A DNA stretch of 40,749 nt. Origin: an uncultured Ruminococcus sp. (GTDB taxonomy: Bacteria > Bacillota > Clostridia > Oscillospirales > Acutalibacteraceae). The stretch's first letter is position 1, and the number at the start of each line of letters is the position of its first letter. A model generated the notes under the pieces. That model made no database searches. It was not told the DNA's origin and saw only the letters and a list, made by a program, of their open reading frames with translations. The position numbers and the translations under genes were made by a program. Location of the stretch: positions 1 to 40,749 of the forward strand of contig CADASG010000011.1 of the NCBI GenBank assembly GCA_902790475.1. The letters are read 5' to 3'. This document shows, one piece after another, positions 1 to 8,425 of the stretch.

Positions 1-43
1 CCTTAACTATCTTTTTCTTGAATTCATAACTATATTTGGACAT
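1..43 (-). CDS. IS3-family transposase OrfA, N-terminal fragment
   Basis: Only the first 14 codons are present; the gene runs off the window. The protein begins MSKYSYEFKKKIVK, the usual opening of the helix-turn-helix OrfA subunit of IS3/IS150-type transposases, which binds the element ends. The ATG at 43-41 follows a GGAGG Shine-Dalgarno site (55-59) at normal spacing. Assignment rests on this short stretch plus the adjacent inverted-repeat-like end. It could belong to a decayed copy. Confidence 0.65.
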   Translation of the reverse strand, partial: MSKYSYEFKKKIVK

Positions 44-99
44 AAAATTACCGACCTCCGAAAATTAGATTCTTGGTCTAACTATCGGGGGTCGGGTCA
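1..99 (-). mobile_element. IS3-family insertion sequence, left part only
   Basis: On the minus strand the segment begins near position 99 with TGACCCGACCCCCGATAG, which resembles the terminal inverted repeats of the IS150/IS3 family. About 56 bases further in, an orfA-like reading frame starts behind a GGAGG site. The rest of the element lies outside the window, so the other repeat, the target duplication and the orfAB frameshift cannot be checked. The exact tip (98 to 100) is uncertain. Confidence 0.7.
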
Positions 100-179
100 A
101 TCTGACGGCTTTTTTATTATTTTCATGATTTTTGCTGCATATTTTAAATAACAACATTCTGTTTGCATAGATTTTTACA

Positions 180-695
180 TTAATTATTTAATGCGTCGTC
201 CCAGCTGTGGCGGTGGAGTTCGCCTTGGTTTTGAAGCTCGGGATAATCCCAGCGGCGTAAGACCTCATAGGCGGCTATCGCTACAGAGTTTGACAGATTC
301 AGACTTCTTGCCTCGTCGATCATCGGGATACGCAGCGTTTCGTTCGGATGCTGCAGAAGCAAATGCTCGGGCAGACCGCGCGTTTCCTTGCCAAAAAGCA
401 GATAGCAGTTATCCGGATAGTCAACGTCGCTGTGACGGCGTCTGCCTTTGGTCGAAAAGAAAAAGTAGCTTCCTCCCTTGGTGCGTTCAAAAAAATCATC
501 AAGCCCCTCATAATAGGTGATGTCCAGCAAATGCCAGTAGTCCAGACCCGCTCGCTTTAGCTTTCTGTCGTCTATCGCAAAGCCAAGCGGCTTTACCAAA
601 TGCAGAGCCGCGCCTGTAGCGGCACAGGTGCGCGCCACATTGCCTGTGTTTTGCGGAATCTCGGGCTCTACCAATACCAAATTCAATTTTGCCAA
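180..695 (-). CDS. trmL: tRNA (cytidine(34)-2'-O)-methyltransferase TrmL
   Basis: A 171-residue SPOUT-class methyltransferase, close to the usual 155-175 residues of TrmL. The family 2'-O-methylates the wobble base of tRNA-Leu isoacceptors using S-adenosylmethionine. Visible family signatures are the N-terminal PEIPQNTGNVARTCAATG, the LLFGKETRGLP segment that helps form the SAM-binding trefoil knot, and RSLNLSNSVAIAAYEVLRR near the C-terminus. The start is a TTG at 695-693 preceded by AAGGA (706-710); no in-frame ATG fits better. It has its own promoter (730-758), and no terminator hairpin follows the gene before the IS end at 99. Identity is firm; the precise tRNA substrate is by family. Confidence 0.93.
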   Translation of the reverse strand: MAKLNLVLVEPEIPQNTGNVARTCAATGAALHLVKPLGFAIDDRKLKRAGLDYWHLLDITYYEGLDDFFERTKGGSYFFFSTKGRRRHSDVDYPDNCYLLFGKETRGLPEHLLLQHPNETLRIPMIDEARSLNLSNSVAIAAYEVLRRWDYPELQNQGELHRHSWDDALNN

Positions 696-729
696 ATTTT
701 GTCAGTCCTTTTATTTCAAATCATAATTC

Positions 730-758
730 ATTATAAATGACCGACAATAAGATTGCAA
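730..758 (-). promoter_or_regulatory. promoter of trmL
   Basis: The minus strand reads TTGCAA, 17 bases, then TATAAT (735-730). This is a good sigma-A match, and the -10 box lies about 35 bases before the TTG start. Confidence 0.7.
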
Positions 759-793
759 GTCTTTCTTGCGATAATTAATTAAGGAGAAGAAAA

Positions 794-976
794 ATGACGA
801 AAAATCCGATTATGAATATCGCCAAAGGAGCGGCTATCGGCATGGCGGCAGGCGTAGCGGTGGGATATCTCGGCAAAAAAGCTGCGGACGATAATCCAAA
901 GCTGCGAAAGAAAGCCAACCGCGCCTACAAAACCTTTGAAAATATCGTTGACACGGCTCAGTATATGTTTAGGTAA
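794..976 (+). CDS. small glycine-rich, membrane-associating protein (unknown)
   Basis: A 60-residue protein with an AAGGAG site at 780-785 before its ATG. Residues 8-28 (AKGAAIGMAAGVAVGYLGKK) form an alternating Gly/Ala hydrophobic stretch resembling a glycine zipper. A basic, helical tail follows. The shape recalls YtxH-type small envelope proteins, but no family is recognised with certainty. It stands alone between trmL (divergent) and pgk, and is closed by a clear terminator at 1008-1038. A 13-base tandem repeat covers its last codons and stop. It is probably real, given the strong Shine-Dalgarno and terminator. Confidence 0.7.
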   Translation: MTKNPIMNIAKGAAIGMAAGVAVGYLGKKAADDNPKLRKKANRAYKTFENIVDTAQYMFR

Positions 977-1001
977 GATGTTTAGGTAAGATGTTTAAGT
1001 G
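965..1001 (+). repeat. 13-bp tandem repeat over a stop codon
   Basis: ATGTTTAGGTAAG occurs at 965-977 and 978-990, followed by a third, diverged copy (ATGTTTAAGTGA) at 991-1002. The first copy contains the last codons and TAA stop of the 60-residue gene. The later copies are non-coding duplicates. Confidence 0.85.
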
Positions 1002-1007
1002 ACCCAC

Positions 1008-1038
1008 GCGGACGCGGCTTTTTGCGGCGTCCGCTTTT
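1008..1038 (+). terminator. rho-independent terminator of the 60-residue gene
   Basis: A perfect 8-bp stem GCGGACGC/GCGTCCGC (1008-1015 with 1027-1034) is followed by TTTT. Confidence 0.8.
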
Positions 1039-1098
1039 CCAACGGATATTTATAAAATGCAGGAACTGACAAAATCGAAAGAAAATTTACATTTGCTA

Positions 1099-1127
1099 TT
1101 GTAATAACTTACAAATTATAGTATAAT
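1099..1127 (+). promoter_or_regulatory. promoter of the pgk-tpiA-gpmI operon
   Basis: TTGTAA (1099-1104), a 17-base spacer and TATAAT (1122-1127). The leader of about 55 bases contains a short ATGTA...TACAT inverted repeat (1136-1153). The ribosome site AAAGGA (1174-1179) precedes the pgk ATG. Confidence 0.75.
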
Positions 1128-1189
1128 GATAATGAATGTAAGCAATCCTACATTTCAATTATTTCACGATAAGAAAGGATGTTTTAACT

Positions 1190-2398
1190 ATGCAGCTCAA
1201 CAAAGTTTCTGTTGATGACATCAATGTAAAAGGCAAAAAGGTACTGGTGCGCGTTGACTTCAACGTGCCGCTCAAAGACGGCGTTATCACAAATGATAAC
1301 CGTATTCAGGCAGCGCTGCCTACCATCAAAAAGCTCATCGCCGACGGCGGCAAGGTGATCCTCTGCTCACATCTGGGCAAGCCGAAGAACGGTCCCGAGG
1401 AAAAATTCAGTCTGGCTCCCGCTGCGGTACGCCTGTCTGAGCTTCTCGGTCAGGACGTAGTATTCGCCGACGACGATGAGGTAGTAGGCGAGAACGCTAA
1501 AAAAGCGGTTGAAGAAATGAAGGACGGCGATGTTGTGCTTCTGCAGAACACCCGTTTCAGAAAAGAAGAAACCAAAAATCTGGAGCCCTTCTCCTCTGAG
1601 CTGGCTTCACTTGCAGACGTATTTGTAATGGACGCTTTCGGCTCCGCTCACCGCGCTCACTGCTCCACCGCAGGTGTGACCGACCACATCAAGGACACTG
1701 CAGTAGGCTATCTGATGCAGAAGGAAATCAACTATCTGGGCAACGCGGTAGAAACTCCCGTTCGTCCCTTCGTAGCTATCCTTGGCGGCGCTAAGGTCGC
1801 CGACAAGCTCAATGTTATCTCCAATCTGTTGGAAAAGTGCGACACCCTTATCATCGGCGGCGGCATGGCTTACACCTTCCTCAAGGCTCAGGGCAAAGAG
1901 GTCGGCAAGTCTTTGGTTGACGACACAAAGATCGATTACTGCAAGGAAATGATCAAAAAAGCTGAGGATCTCGGCAAGCAGCTTATGCTCCCCGTTGACA
2001 CCACTATCGCAGCTGAATTCCCCGATCCCATTGACGGTCCCATCGAGGTTTCCGTAGTTGACGTTGACTCCATCCCCGCAGACATGGAAGGACTGGATAT
2101 CGGCACAAAGACTCAGGAGCTGTTCGCTGAGGCTGTAAAGAACGCCAAAACCGTTGTTTGGAACGGACCTATGGGCGTATTTGAGAATCCCACTCTGGCT
2201 GCCGGCACTATCGCAGTAGCAAAAGCTCTTGCGGAAACAGACGCAACCACCATCATCGGCGGCGGCGACAGCGCAGCTGCTGTGATCCAGCTCGGTTTTG
2301 CCGACAAGATGAGCCACATCTCCACCGGCGGCGGCGCTTCTCTGGAGTATCTCGAGGGTAAAACCCTGCCCGGCATTGCTGTTATCGCAGATAAATAA
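1190..2398 (+). CDS. pgk: phosphoglycerate kinase
   Basis: Transfers the acyl phosphate of 1,3-bisphosphoglycerate to ADP, the first ATP-yielding step of lower glycolysis, in the cytosol. At 402 residues it has normal length. Visible signatures are the N-terminal RVDFNVPL segment and the RAHCSTAG region of the substrate-binding lobe. In the C-terminal nucleotide lobe, the [11 protein letters not shown] motif and the glycine-rich GGGDSAAAV loop are also present. The ATG at 1190 follows AAAGGA at 1174-1179. It is first of a three-gene glycolytic operon with tpiA 30 bases and gpmI further downstream. No gapA is seen beside it. Identification is unambiguous. Confidence 0.98.
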   Translation: MQLNKVSVDDINVKGKKVLVRVDFNVPLKDGVITNDNRIQAALPTIKKLIADGGKVILCSHLGKPKNGPEEKFSLAPAAVRLSELLGQDVVFADDDEVVGENAKKAVEEMKDGDVVLLQNTRFRKEETKNLEPFSSELASLADVFVMDAFGSAHRAHCSTAGVTDHIKDTAVGYLMQKEINYLGNAVETPVRPFVAILGGAKVADKLNVISNLLEKCDTLIIGGGMAYTFLKAQGKEVGKSLVDDTKIDYCKEMIKKAEDLGKQLMLPVDTTIAAEFPDPIDGPIEVSVVDVDSIPADMEGLDIGTKTQELFAEAVKNAKTVVWNGPMGVFENPTLAAGTIAVAKALAETDATTIIGGGDSAAAVIQLGFADKMSHISTGGGASLEYLEGKTLPGIAVIADK

Positions 2399-2428
2399 TC
2401 ACCTTATTAACGGAAGGACGGATCACCA

Positions 2429-3196
2429 ATGGATAAATCAAAGAGAAAAGCAATAATCGCGGGCAACTGGAAAATGAACAAAACCCCTTCGCAGGCTAAA
2501 GAGCTGCTTGAAGCTATCAAGCCTTTAGTAGCTGACGCTGACTGCGAGGTAATCGCCTGCGTACCGTATGTTGACCTTGCTGTTGCCGTAGAAGCAACAC
2601 AGGGCAGCAATGTTAAGATCGGCGCGGAGAACGTTCACTGGGCTGAAAGCGGCGCATTCACAGGTGAGATCTCGACCGGTATGCTCAAGGAAATCGGCGT
2701 GGAATACGTTGTGCTGGGTCACAGCGAGCGCAGACAGTATTTCGGCGAGACCGACGAGACCGTAAACAAGAGAACCAAGGCTGCGCTTGCGGCAGGCTTG
2801 AAACCCATTGTTTGCGTAGGCGAGCTGCTTTGGGAGCGCGAGTGCGACATCACAGAGGAAGTTATCGCGCGTCAGATCAAGCTTGACCTGTGGGATGTTA
2901 CCGAGGAAGAGCTTAAAAATGTTGTGATCGCTTACGAGCCCGTATGGGCTATCGGCACCGGCAAAACCGCTACTGCCGATCAGGCGGAGGAGGTTTGCGC
3001 CTTTATCCGTGCTCAGATTGCTAAGCTGTATAATCAGGAAGCGGCAGACGCTGTTACCATTCAGTACGGCGGCAGCATGAACGACGGCAATGCCGACGAG
3101 CTGCTCGGCAAGGTAAATGTTGACGGCGGTCTTATCGGCGGCGCTTCACTGGTAGCCGAAAAATTCGCCGCTATTGTTAAAGCGGCTTCCAAATAA
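2429..3196 (+). CDS. tpiA: triosephosphate isomerase
   Basis: Interconverts dihydroxyacetone phosphate and glyceraldehyde 3-phosphate. This is a TIM-barrel of 255 residues, the family norm. The catalytic set is intact: Lys15 in AGNWKMNKT, His98 in LGHSERR, and Glu170 in the YEPVWAIGTGK loop-6 region. The phosphate-binding YGGSMN and GLIGGASL segments follow near the C-terminus. A GGAAGG site precedes the ATG, which lies 30 bases after pgk, so the two are almost certainly co-transcribed. gpmI begins 28 bases after the stop. Confidence 0.98.
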   Translation: MDKSKRKAIIAGNWKMNKTPSQAKELLEAIKPLVADADCEVIACVPYVDLAVAVEATQGSNVKIGAENVHWAESGAFTGEISTGMLKEIGVEYVVLGHSERRQYFGETDETVNKRTKAALAAGLKPIVCVGELLWERECDITEEVIARQIKLDLWDVTEEELKNVVIAYEPVWAIGTGKTATADQAEEVCAFIRAQIAKLYNQEAADAVTIQYGGSMNDGNADELLGKVNVDGGLIGGASLVAEKFAAIVKAASK

Positions 3197-3224
3197 TAAC
3201 AAATCTATTTATAAGGATAATAGC

Positions 3225-4748
3225 ATGAAAAAACCTTTAATACTGATGATTCTGGACGGTTTCGGCATCGGCAAAAAGGGCGAGGAAAAGGCGAATGCCA
3301 TTCTCGCCGCCGACACACCTAACCTTGACCGTCTGTTTAAGGAGAATCCCCTGACTCAAATCGGCGCTTCCGGTATGGACGTCGGTCTGCCTGACGGACA
3401 GATGGGCAACAGCGAAGTTGGTCACACCAATATCGGCGCAGGCAGAATTGTGTATCAGGAGCTGACCCGCATCACAAAAACCATTAACGACGACAAGCTC
3501 AAAGACAATGAGCCGATAGTCAAGGCGATCGACAACGCGCTTCAAAACGGCTCCGACCTGCATTTGATGGGACTTCTCTCCCCCGGCGGCGTTCACAGCC
3601 ACATCACCCACCTCTATGGTATTGTAGAGCTTTGCAAGGCAAAGGGACTGAAAAATGTATATATCCATGCTTTCTTGGACGGCCGCGACGTACCTCCCTC
3701 CTCAGCGGCGGAGTACATAGAGGACGCCATGAAAAAGCTTGACGAGATCGGAGTCGGCAAGATCGCCACAGTGATGGGACGCTATTACGCAATGGACAGA
3801 GATAACCGCTGGGAGCGCGTTGAAAAGGCTTACGCCGCGCTGGTATACGGCGAAGGCGTCGAGGCTGCTTGCCCCGTCTGCGCGGTAAAGAACAGCTACG
3901 AGCAGGGCGTTACCGACGAATTTGTGATCCCCTGCGTTATTGAAGGCGGCGCTAAGATCAAGCCGAACGACAGTGTTATCTTCTACAACTTCCGTCCCGA
4001 CCGCGCAAGAGAGATCACGCGCACTCTGGTTGATCCCGATTTTAACGGATTTGAGCGCAGAAACGGCTTCTTCCCTCTCACCTATGTTTGCATGACGCAG
4101 TACGACGCGACCATGCCTAATGTAGAGGTTGCCTTTAAGCCTCAAACTCTCATCAATACCATGGGCGAATACATTTCAAGCTTAGGAATGAAACAGCTTC
4201 GCATCGCCGAAACCGAAAAATACGCCCATGTGACCTTCTTCTTTAACGGAGGCGTGGAAAAGGTTTACGACGGCGAGGACAGGATCCTGGTGAAATCCCC
4301 GTCGGTCGCCACCTATGACCTGCAGCCCGAAATGAGCGCTTACAAGGTCACCGAAAAAATCATTCCCGCAATTGAAAGCGGCAAGTATGATATGATAATC
4401 CTCAACTACGCCAACTGCGACATGGTTGGACACACCGGTGTGTTTGACGCTGCGGTTAAGGCAGTTGAAGCGGTTGACGACTGTGCAGGACAGGTGGTAG
4501 ACGCTATCCTCAAACAGGGCGGCGCGGCGATCATCACCGCCGACCACGGAAATGCAGACAAGATGTTTGACGAGGACGGCAAGCCCTTTACGGCGCACAC
4601 GACCAACCCCGTTCCCTTCTGCGTTATCGGTTACGACTGCAAACTGCGCGAGGGCGGCGTGCTGGCTGACATAGCACCCACCATGCTCAAAATCATGGAT
4701 CTGCCTCAGCCCGAAGAAATGAGCGGCAAATCAATTATTGTCGATTGA
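3225..4748 (+). CDS. gpmI: 2,3-bisphosphoglycerate-independent phosphoglycerate mutase
   Basis: Converts 3-phosphoglycerate to 2-phosphoglycerate through a phosphoserine intermediate using two Mn2+ ions. The protein has 507 residues, typical of the family. Asp11 in ILDGFG and Ser63 in GQMGNSEVGHTNIG are the expected metal ligand and nucleophile. ADHGNADKM and FTAHTTNPVPF supply further metal ligands. The reading frame is open upstream to 3174 inside tpiA, but the ATG at 3225 has an AAGGA site at 3213-3217 and starts exactly where the family does. It is the last gene of the pgk operon and is followed by a strong terminator. Confidence 0.97.
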   Translation: MKKPLILMILDGFGIGKKGEEKANAILAADTPNLDRLFKENPLTQIGASGMDVGLPDGQMGNSEVGHTNIGAGRIVYQELTRITKTINDDKLKDNEPIVKAIDNALQNGSDLHLMGLLSPGGVHSHITHLYGIVELCKAKGLKNVYIHAFLDGRDVPPSSAAEYIEDAMKKLDEIGVGKIATVMGRYYAMDRDNRWERVEKAYAALVYGEGVEAACPVCAVKNSYEQGVTDEFVIPCVIEGGAKIKPNDSVIFYNFRPDRAREITRTLVDPDFNGFERRNGFFPLTYVCMTQYDATMPNVEVAFKPQTLINTMGEYISSLGMKQLRIAETEKYAHVTFFFNGGVEKVYDGEDRILVKSPSVATYDLQPEMSAYKVTEKIIPAIESGKYDMIILNYANCDMVGHTGVFDAAVKAVEAVDDCAGQVVDAILKQGGAAIITADHGNADKMFDEDGKPFTAHTTNPVPFCVIGYDCKLREGGVLADIAPTMLKIMDLPQPEEMSGKSIIVD

Positions 4749-4775
4749 CACATGATTGAAACATAACAAAAGAAT

Positions 4776-4816
4776 AAGCGGAAAGGCTGCCGTGCGCAAG
4801 TCTTTCCGCTTTTTTA
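4776..4816. terminator. terminator between gpmI and the convergent ABC gene
   Basis: A 10-bp stem AAGCGGAAAG/CTTTCCGCTT (4776-4785 with 4802-4811) runs straight into TTTTTA on the plus strand. On the minus strand the sequence after the stem is moderately T-rich (TTATTCTTTT), so it may also serve the convergent ABC gene ending at 4820. Confidence 0.85.
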
Positions 4817-4819
4817 TTT

Positions 4820-6550
4820 TTATACGCTTTTTCGATTCAGTTCGGCGTAGAATCCGCCTTTTGCGATCAGCTCGTCATGACTGCCCTGTTCTACGATATT
4901 TCCGTCGCGCATAACCAAAATCATATCGCTTTCCCGAATCGTGCTAAGACGGTGAGCGACCACAAAAGCGGTGCGTCCCTTCATCATCTTTGCAAAAGCT
5001 TTTTGCACGCGGATCTCGGTCAGGGTATCAATTGAGCTCGTCGCCTCGTCCAAAATCAGTATCTTGGGGTTGCTGACCATAGCACGGGCGATACAGAGCA
5101 GCTGCTTCTGTCCCTGGCTGAGATTGCCCCCTCCCTCGCTGATGACGGTATGATAACCCTGCGGCATTCTGCGGATAAAGCTGTGAGCATACGCCGCTTT
5201 TGCGGCGGATATCACCTCATCGTCGCCTGCCTGCTCATTGCCGTAGCGCAGATTATCCATTATGGTTCCCTCAAACAGCCAGCTGTCCTGAAGCACCATT
5301 CCGTAGCATTTGCGCAGTTCACGGCGGCTCATGTCGCGAATATCCGTGCCGTCTACCGAAATACTGCCTGAATCAACGTCGTAAAAACGCATCAGCAGAT
5401 TTATCAGCGTAGTTTTTCCGCAGCCCGTGGGACCGACGATCGCCACATGACAGCCGACCGGCACCTCCAAGGAAAAGTACTCGATCAGCGGTTTATCGGG
5501 TGAATAAGAAAAGCTTACATCTTTGACGGACACCTCTCCCCTGCAATTCTCCGCGCGAAATCCGCCGTCTTTTTCGGGCAGTTCATCTTCTGCCTCCAAC
5601 AGTGAAAACACCCTACCGGCAGCAGCCAGCGCAGTTTGGAGCTGGGTGAGCACCGCCGTCACCTCGTTAAAGGGCTTGGTATACTGATTTGCGTAGGTCA
5701 AAAAGCAGGAAAGCTGACCGATGCTGAGCGCTCCTCCTATCGCTGACAAAGCGCCGAAGATACCGACAGCCGCATAGACCAGCGCATTTACAAAACGGGT
5801 AGTGGGATTTGCCAGCGCACCTGCAAGCTGAGCCTTAAATCCTACAGAGTACATCTTTGTATTGAGCTCGTCAAAACCCTTTTCCGCACGCTCCTCATAT
5901 GAAAACGCCTGTATCAAGCGCTGGTTTCCCACATGCTCCTCAACGAAAGCGGAGATATCGCCCTGCAAGACTTGCTGCTCGGTAAATCTGCGGTGAGTCA
6001 GCTTTCCGATAAACCCTGCCGCAAACAGTGAAAGAGGCGTTAGCACCACAACTGCAAGCGCTATTTTCCAATCAATCGCAAGCATAAAAATCAAGGTACC
6101 GACAATGGTTATCACACCTGAAAAAAGCTGTAAAAAGAACTGAGTCAAGCCGTCGCCAACCGCGTCAACATCATTGATAACACGGCTGATCAAGTCGCCG
6201 TGGGGATGGCTGTCAACTGCGGACAGGGGAACCGAGTTGAGCTTCCGAAAGATATCGCGGCGCAGGTCGCGAACAGTGTAGTAGCTGAGCGTATTCACCA
6301 AGCAATTCATCGTCCACTGACATACGCTCACACCGACGATGGCAAAGCCGATATAGCCGAGGATACGCGCAACATCGGCAAAATCGACCGACCCCTTGCC
6401 GACGATCTCATCCAGCGCGTTACCGATAAGCACGGGGATAAGCAGCGTCAGCGAAATACTTACGACCGCGCTAAGCAGCGCTCCGAACAAATGAATCCGA
6501 TAAGGCTTTATACGCGCAAGTGTTTTTTTGACGGAGGCAGACTTTTTCAT
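4820..6550 (-). CDS. ABC exporter half-transporter (catalytically canonical subunit)
   Basis: A 576-residue fused membrane/ATPase half-exporter of the multidrug/lipid (type IV) class. Six membrane segments lie in residues 20-300. In the nucleotide domain the Walker A GPTGCGKTT is at 373-381, Walker B ILILDE ends with catalytic Glu502, and the H-loop His is 533. The signature motif is LSQGQ (477-481) rather than LSGGQ. The ATG overlaps the stop of the upstream gene as ATGA, so the two are translationally coupled and should form a heterodimer like BmrCD or TM287/288. Its noncanonical signature would face the degenerate Walker B of its partner. The substrate is not predictable. Confidence 0.92.
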   Translation of the reverse strand: MKKSASVKKTLARIKPYRIHLFGALLSAVVSISLTLLIPVLIGNALDEIVGKGSVDFADVARILGYIGFAIVGVSVCQWTMNCLVNTLSYYTVRDLRRDIFRKLNSVPLSAVDSHPHGDLISRVINDVDAVGDGLTQFFLQLFSGVITIVGTLIFMLAIDWKIALAVVVLTPLSLFAAGFIGKLTHRRFTEQQVLQGDISAFVEEHVGNQRLIQAFSYEERAEKGFDELNTKMYSVGFKAQLAGALANPTTRFVNALVYAAVGIFGALSAIGGALSIGQLSCFLTYANQYTKPFNEVTAVLTQLQTALAAAGRVFSLLEAEDELPEKDGGFRAENCRGEVSVKDVSFSYSPDKPLIEYFSLEVPVGCHVAIVGPTGCGKTTLINLLMRFYDVDSGSISVDGTDIRDMSRRELRKCYGMVLQDSWLFEGTIMDNLRYGNEQAGDDEVISAAKAAYAHSFIRRMPQGYHTVISEGGGNLSQGQKQLLCIARAMVSNPKILILDEATSSIDTLTEIRVQKAFAKMMKGRTAFVVAHRLSTIRESDMILVMRDGNIVEQGSHDELIAKGGFYAELNRKSV

Positions 6551-8280
6551 GCGCTCACCTCCGCAGATTGCTGAGAAAGACAGATTGCACGGTAAACGCC
6601 GCAGTCGCGCATCAATGCTTCGTGCGTGCCGCAGCCGGCGATACGTCCGTCATCCATACAAATGATAATATCCGCTTCTCTGACAGAAGCGCAGCGCTGC
6701 GTGACTATTATCATCGTCATGTCTGCGGCGCATTGCTTCAAAGCTCTTCGCAAGGCGGAATCGGTAGCCATGTCCAGCGCAGAAAAGCTGTCGTCAAGGA
6801 TCAGCAGCTCGGGTGAACCTATCAATGCGCGGGCGATGCAAAGGCGCTGGCGCTGACCTCCGCTGAAATTTCGCCCTCCCTGTTCTACGTGGCTGTCAAG
6901 TCCGTCGCTCAAGCGGCTGACAAACTCATACGCCTGCGCTGTCTTTAAGACGGCGATTATCTGCTCATCAGTCGCGTCGGGAGCGCGCCACTTCATATTA
7001 TCGCGGATGGTGCCTGCGAAAAGCACGCTGTTCTGCGGAACGATACCCATTTTTCGGCGCAGCTGTGCAAATGGATAGTCGCGCACATCAGCGCCGTCTA
7101 TCAAAACGCTTCCGCCGCTGACGTCATAAAACCGCGGTATAAGCCGGATCAGGCTCGATTTGCCGCAGCCCGTACCGCCGATAATACCGAGAGTAGCGCC
7201 GCGCGGTACGGCAAAGCTTATATCGGTGAGCACATCTTTACCGTCATTGTAATGAAAACTTACGTTTTCAAAACGGATCATATCTGCGCATTTTTCGTTT
7301 ACGGAAATATTCTGTATCGCGTTCTCCTTTACGGAGGGCTTAGTTTCAAAAACCTCATTGATACGCTCTGCACAGGCGCTTGCCTTTGTCATCAAAATAA
7401 CCAGATTGGCGACAACGACCATTGCCAGCAGGATCTGGGTCATATAGCTTACCAGAGCCACTATATCTCCCGTCTGCATATCGCCGGCATTCACCTTGAC
7501 CGCACCGAACCAGACAATAGCTATGATCGCAGCGTCCGTAACGGCATATGTTACGGGACTGAGCAGTGCGCTGAGCTTACTGACGCGGACTGAGGTTCGA
7601 GCCAGATCGTCTGTGGCGGCATCCACCCTGCGGTTTTCTATCTCCTGTTTGGAAAAGGCGCGTATCACACGGCTTCCTGACAGGTTTTCACGGGTGATCA
7701 GTCCTATTTTATCGAGTTTTTTCTGCGCGGAGGAAAACAGAGGGACACTTTTCCGCGTGATAACATAGAGCGTCAAAGCTATCAGTACCGACGCGGCAAA
7801 GAAAATAAGCGAGAGCTGCAAATTAATTGTCATAGCCATGACCAGCGAACCGACAATAATAAACGGCGCGCGTGTAAGCAGACGAATTGACATTGCAATG
7901 CTCTGCTGAACCTGATTGACATCGCTCGTCATGCGCGTTATCAGCGACGGCGTTCCGAGCCTGTCAAGCTCCGCGTAGCTGAGAGAGTTGATGTGCTTTA
8001 GCAGCGCACGGCGTATTTTGGTGCCTGCGCCCTGTGAAGCCTTGGATGCGAAATACTGACAGAACAACGCGCTTGTCAGTCCCATTGCAGCAAGCAGCAC
8101 CATAAGCGCACCTCTTCCGAGCACATATCCGCTGTCATGCAGGGTGTTGATACCCACGTCGATGATATCCGCCATCACAAGAGGAACCAACAGCTCCAAT
8201 ATCGCTTCAAACAGCTTGCAGATCGGTCCGATGACGACCTCTTTTTTATAATCAGCCAAAAATCTCCGCAGCTTTAACAT
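6547..8280 (-). CDS. ABC exporter half-transporter (degenerate-site subunit)
   Basis: The 577-residue partner of the following gene, with six membrane segments in residues 15-310 and a C-terminal ATPase domain. Walker A is GGTGCGKSS (368-376) and the signature FSGGQ (472-476). The catalytic glutamate after Walker B is Asp497 (LLILDD) and the H-loop histidine is Gln528 (VTQR). Such changes define the non-hydrolysing site of heterodimeric exporters. The ATG at 8280 has a GAGG site. The frame continues open to 8340, but that stretch contains the promoter (8312-8340), so the longer form is rejected. Transported substrate unknown; multidrug or peptide export is typical of the class. Confidence 0.9.
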   Translation of the reverse strand: MLKLRRFLADYKKEVVIGPICKLFEAILELLVPLVMADIIDVGINTLHDSGYVLGRGALMVLLAAMGLTSALFCQYFASKASQGAGTKIRRALLKHINSLSYAELDRLGTPSLITRMTSDVNQVQQSIAMSIRLLTRAPFIIVGSLVMAMTINLQLSLIFFAASVLIALTLYVITRKSVPLFSSAQKKLDKIGLITRENLSGSRVIRAFSKQEIENRRVDAATDDLARTSVRVSKLSALLSPVTYAVTDAAIIAIVWFGAVKVNAGDMQTGDIVALVSYMTQILLAMVVVANLVILMTKASACAERINEVFETKPSVKENAIQNISVNEKCADMIRFENVSFHYNDGKDVLTDISFAVPRGATLGIIGGTGCGKSSLIRLIPRFYDVSGGSVLIDGADVRDYPFAQLRRKMGIVPQNSVLFAGTIRDNMKWRAPDATDEQIIAVLKTAQAYEFVSRLSDGLDSHVEQGGRNFSGGQRQRLCIARALIGSPELLILDDSFSALDMATDSALRRALKQCAADMTMIIVTQRCASVREADIIICMDDGRIAGCGTHEALMRDCGVYRAICLSQQSAEVSA

Positions 8281-8311
8281 ACATTTGCCTCGTTTTACAT
8301 TTGATAATAAT

Positions 8312-8340
8312 ATTATAACCGAAATCAAAAAAATGCGCAA
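8312..8340 (-). promoter_or_regulatory. promoter of the ABC exporter pair
   Basis: The minus strand reads TTGCGC, 17 bases, TATAAT (8317-8312), about 30 bases before the chosen start. Confidence 0.7.
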
Positions 8341-8354
8341 TAGTTTTAAGCGTG

Positions 8355-8384
8355 AAAAAAGCCGGACTGTGTGAAACAGCCCGG
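8355..8384 (-). terminator. terminator of the EF-G paralogue
   Basis: On the minus strand a CCGG-CTGT/ACAG-CCGG stem with one internal mismatch is followed by CTTTTTT. It lies about 45 bases after the stop of the EF-G-like gene. Confidence 0.75.
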
Positions 8385-8425
8385 TTTTGCTTTATTTCTT
8401 TTATCGAATTTATATTAATCGAAAA

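Noticed and set aside
8281-8340. N-terminal extension of the upstream ABC subunit
   Set aside because: The stretch holds the -35/-10 promoter; the ATG at 8280 has its own ribosome site.
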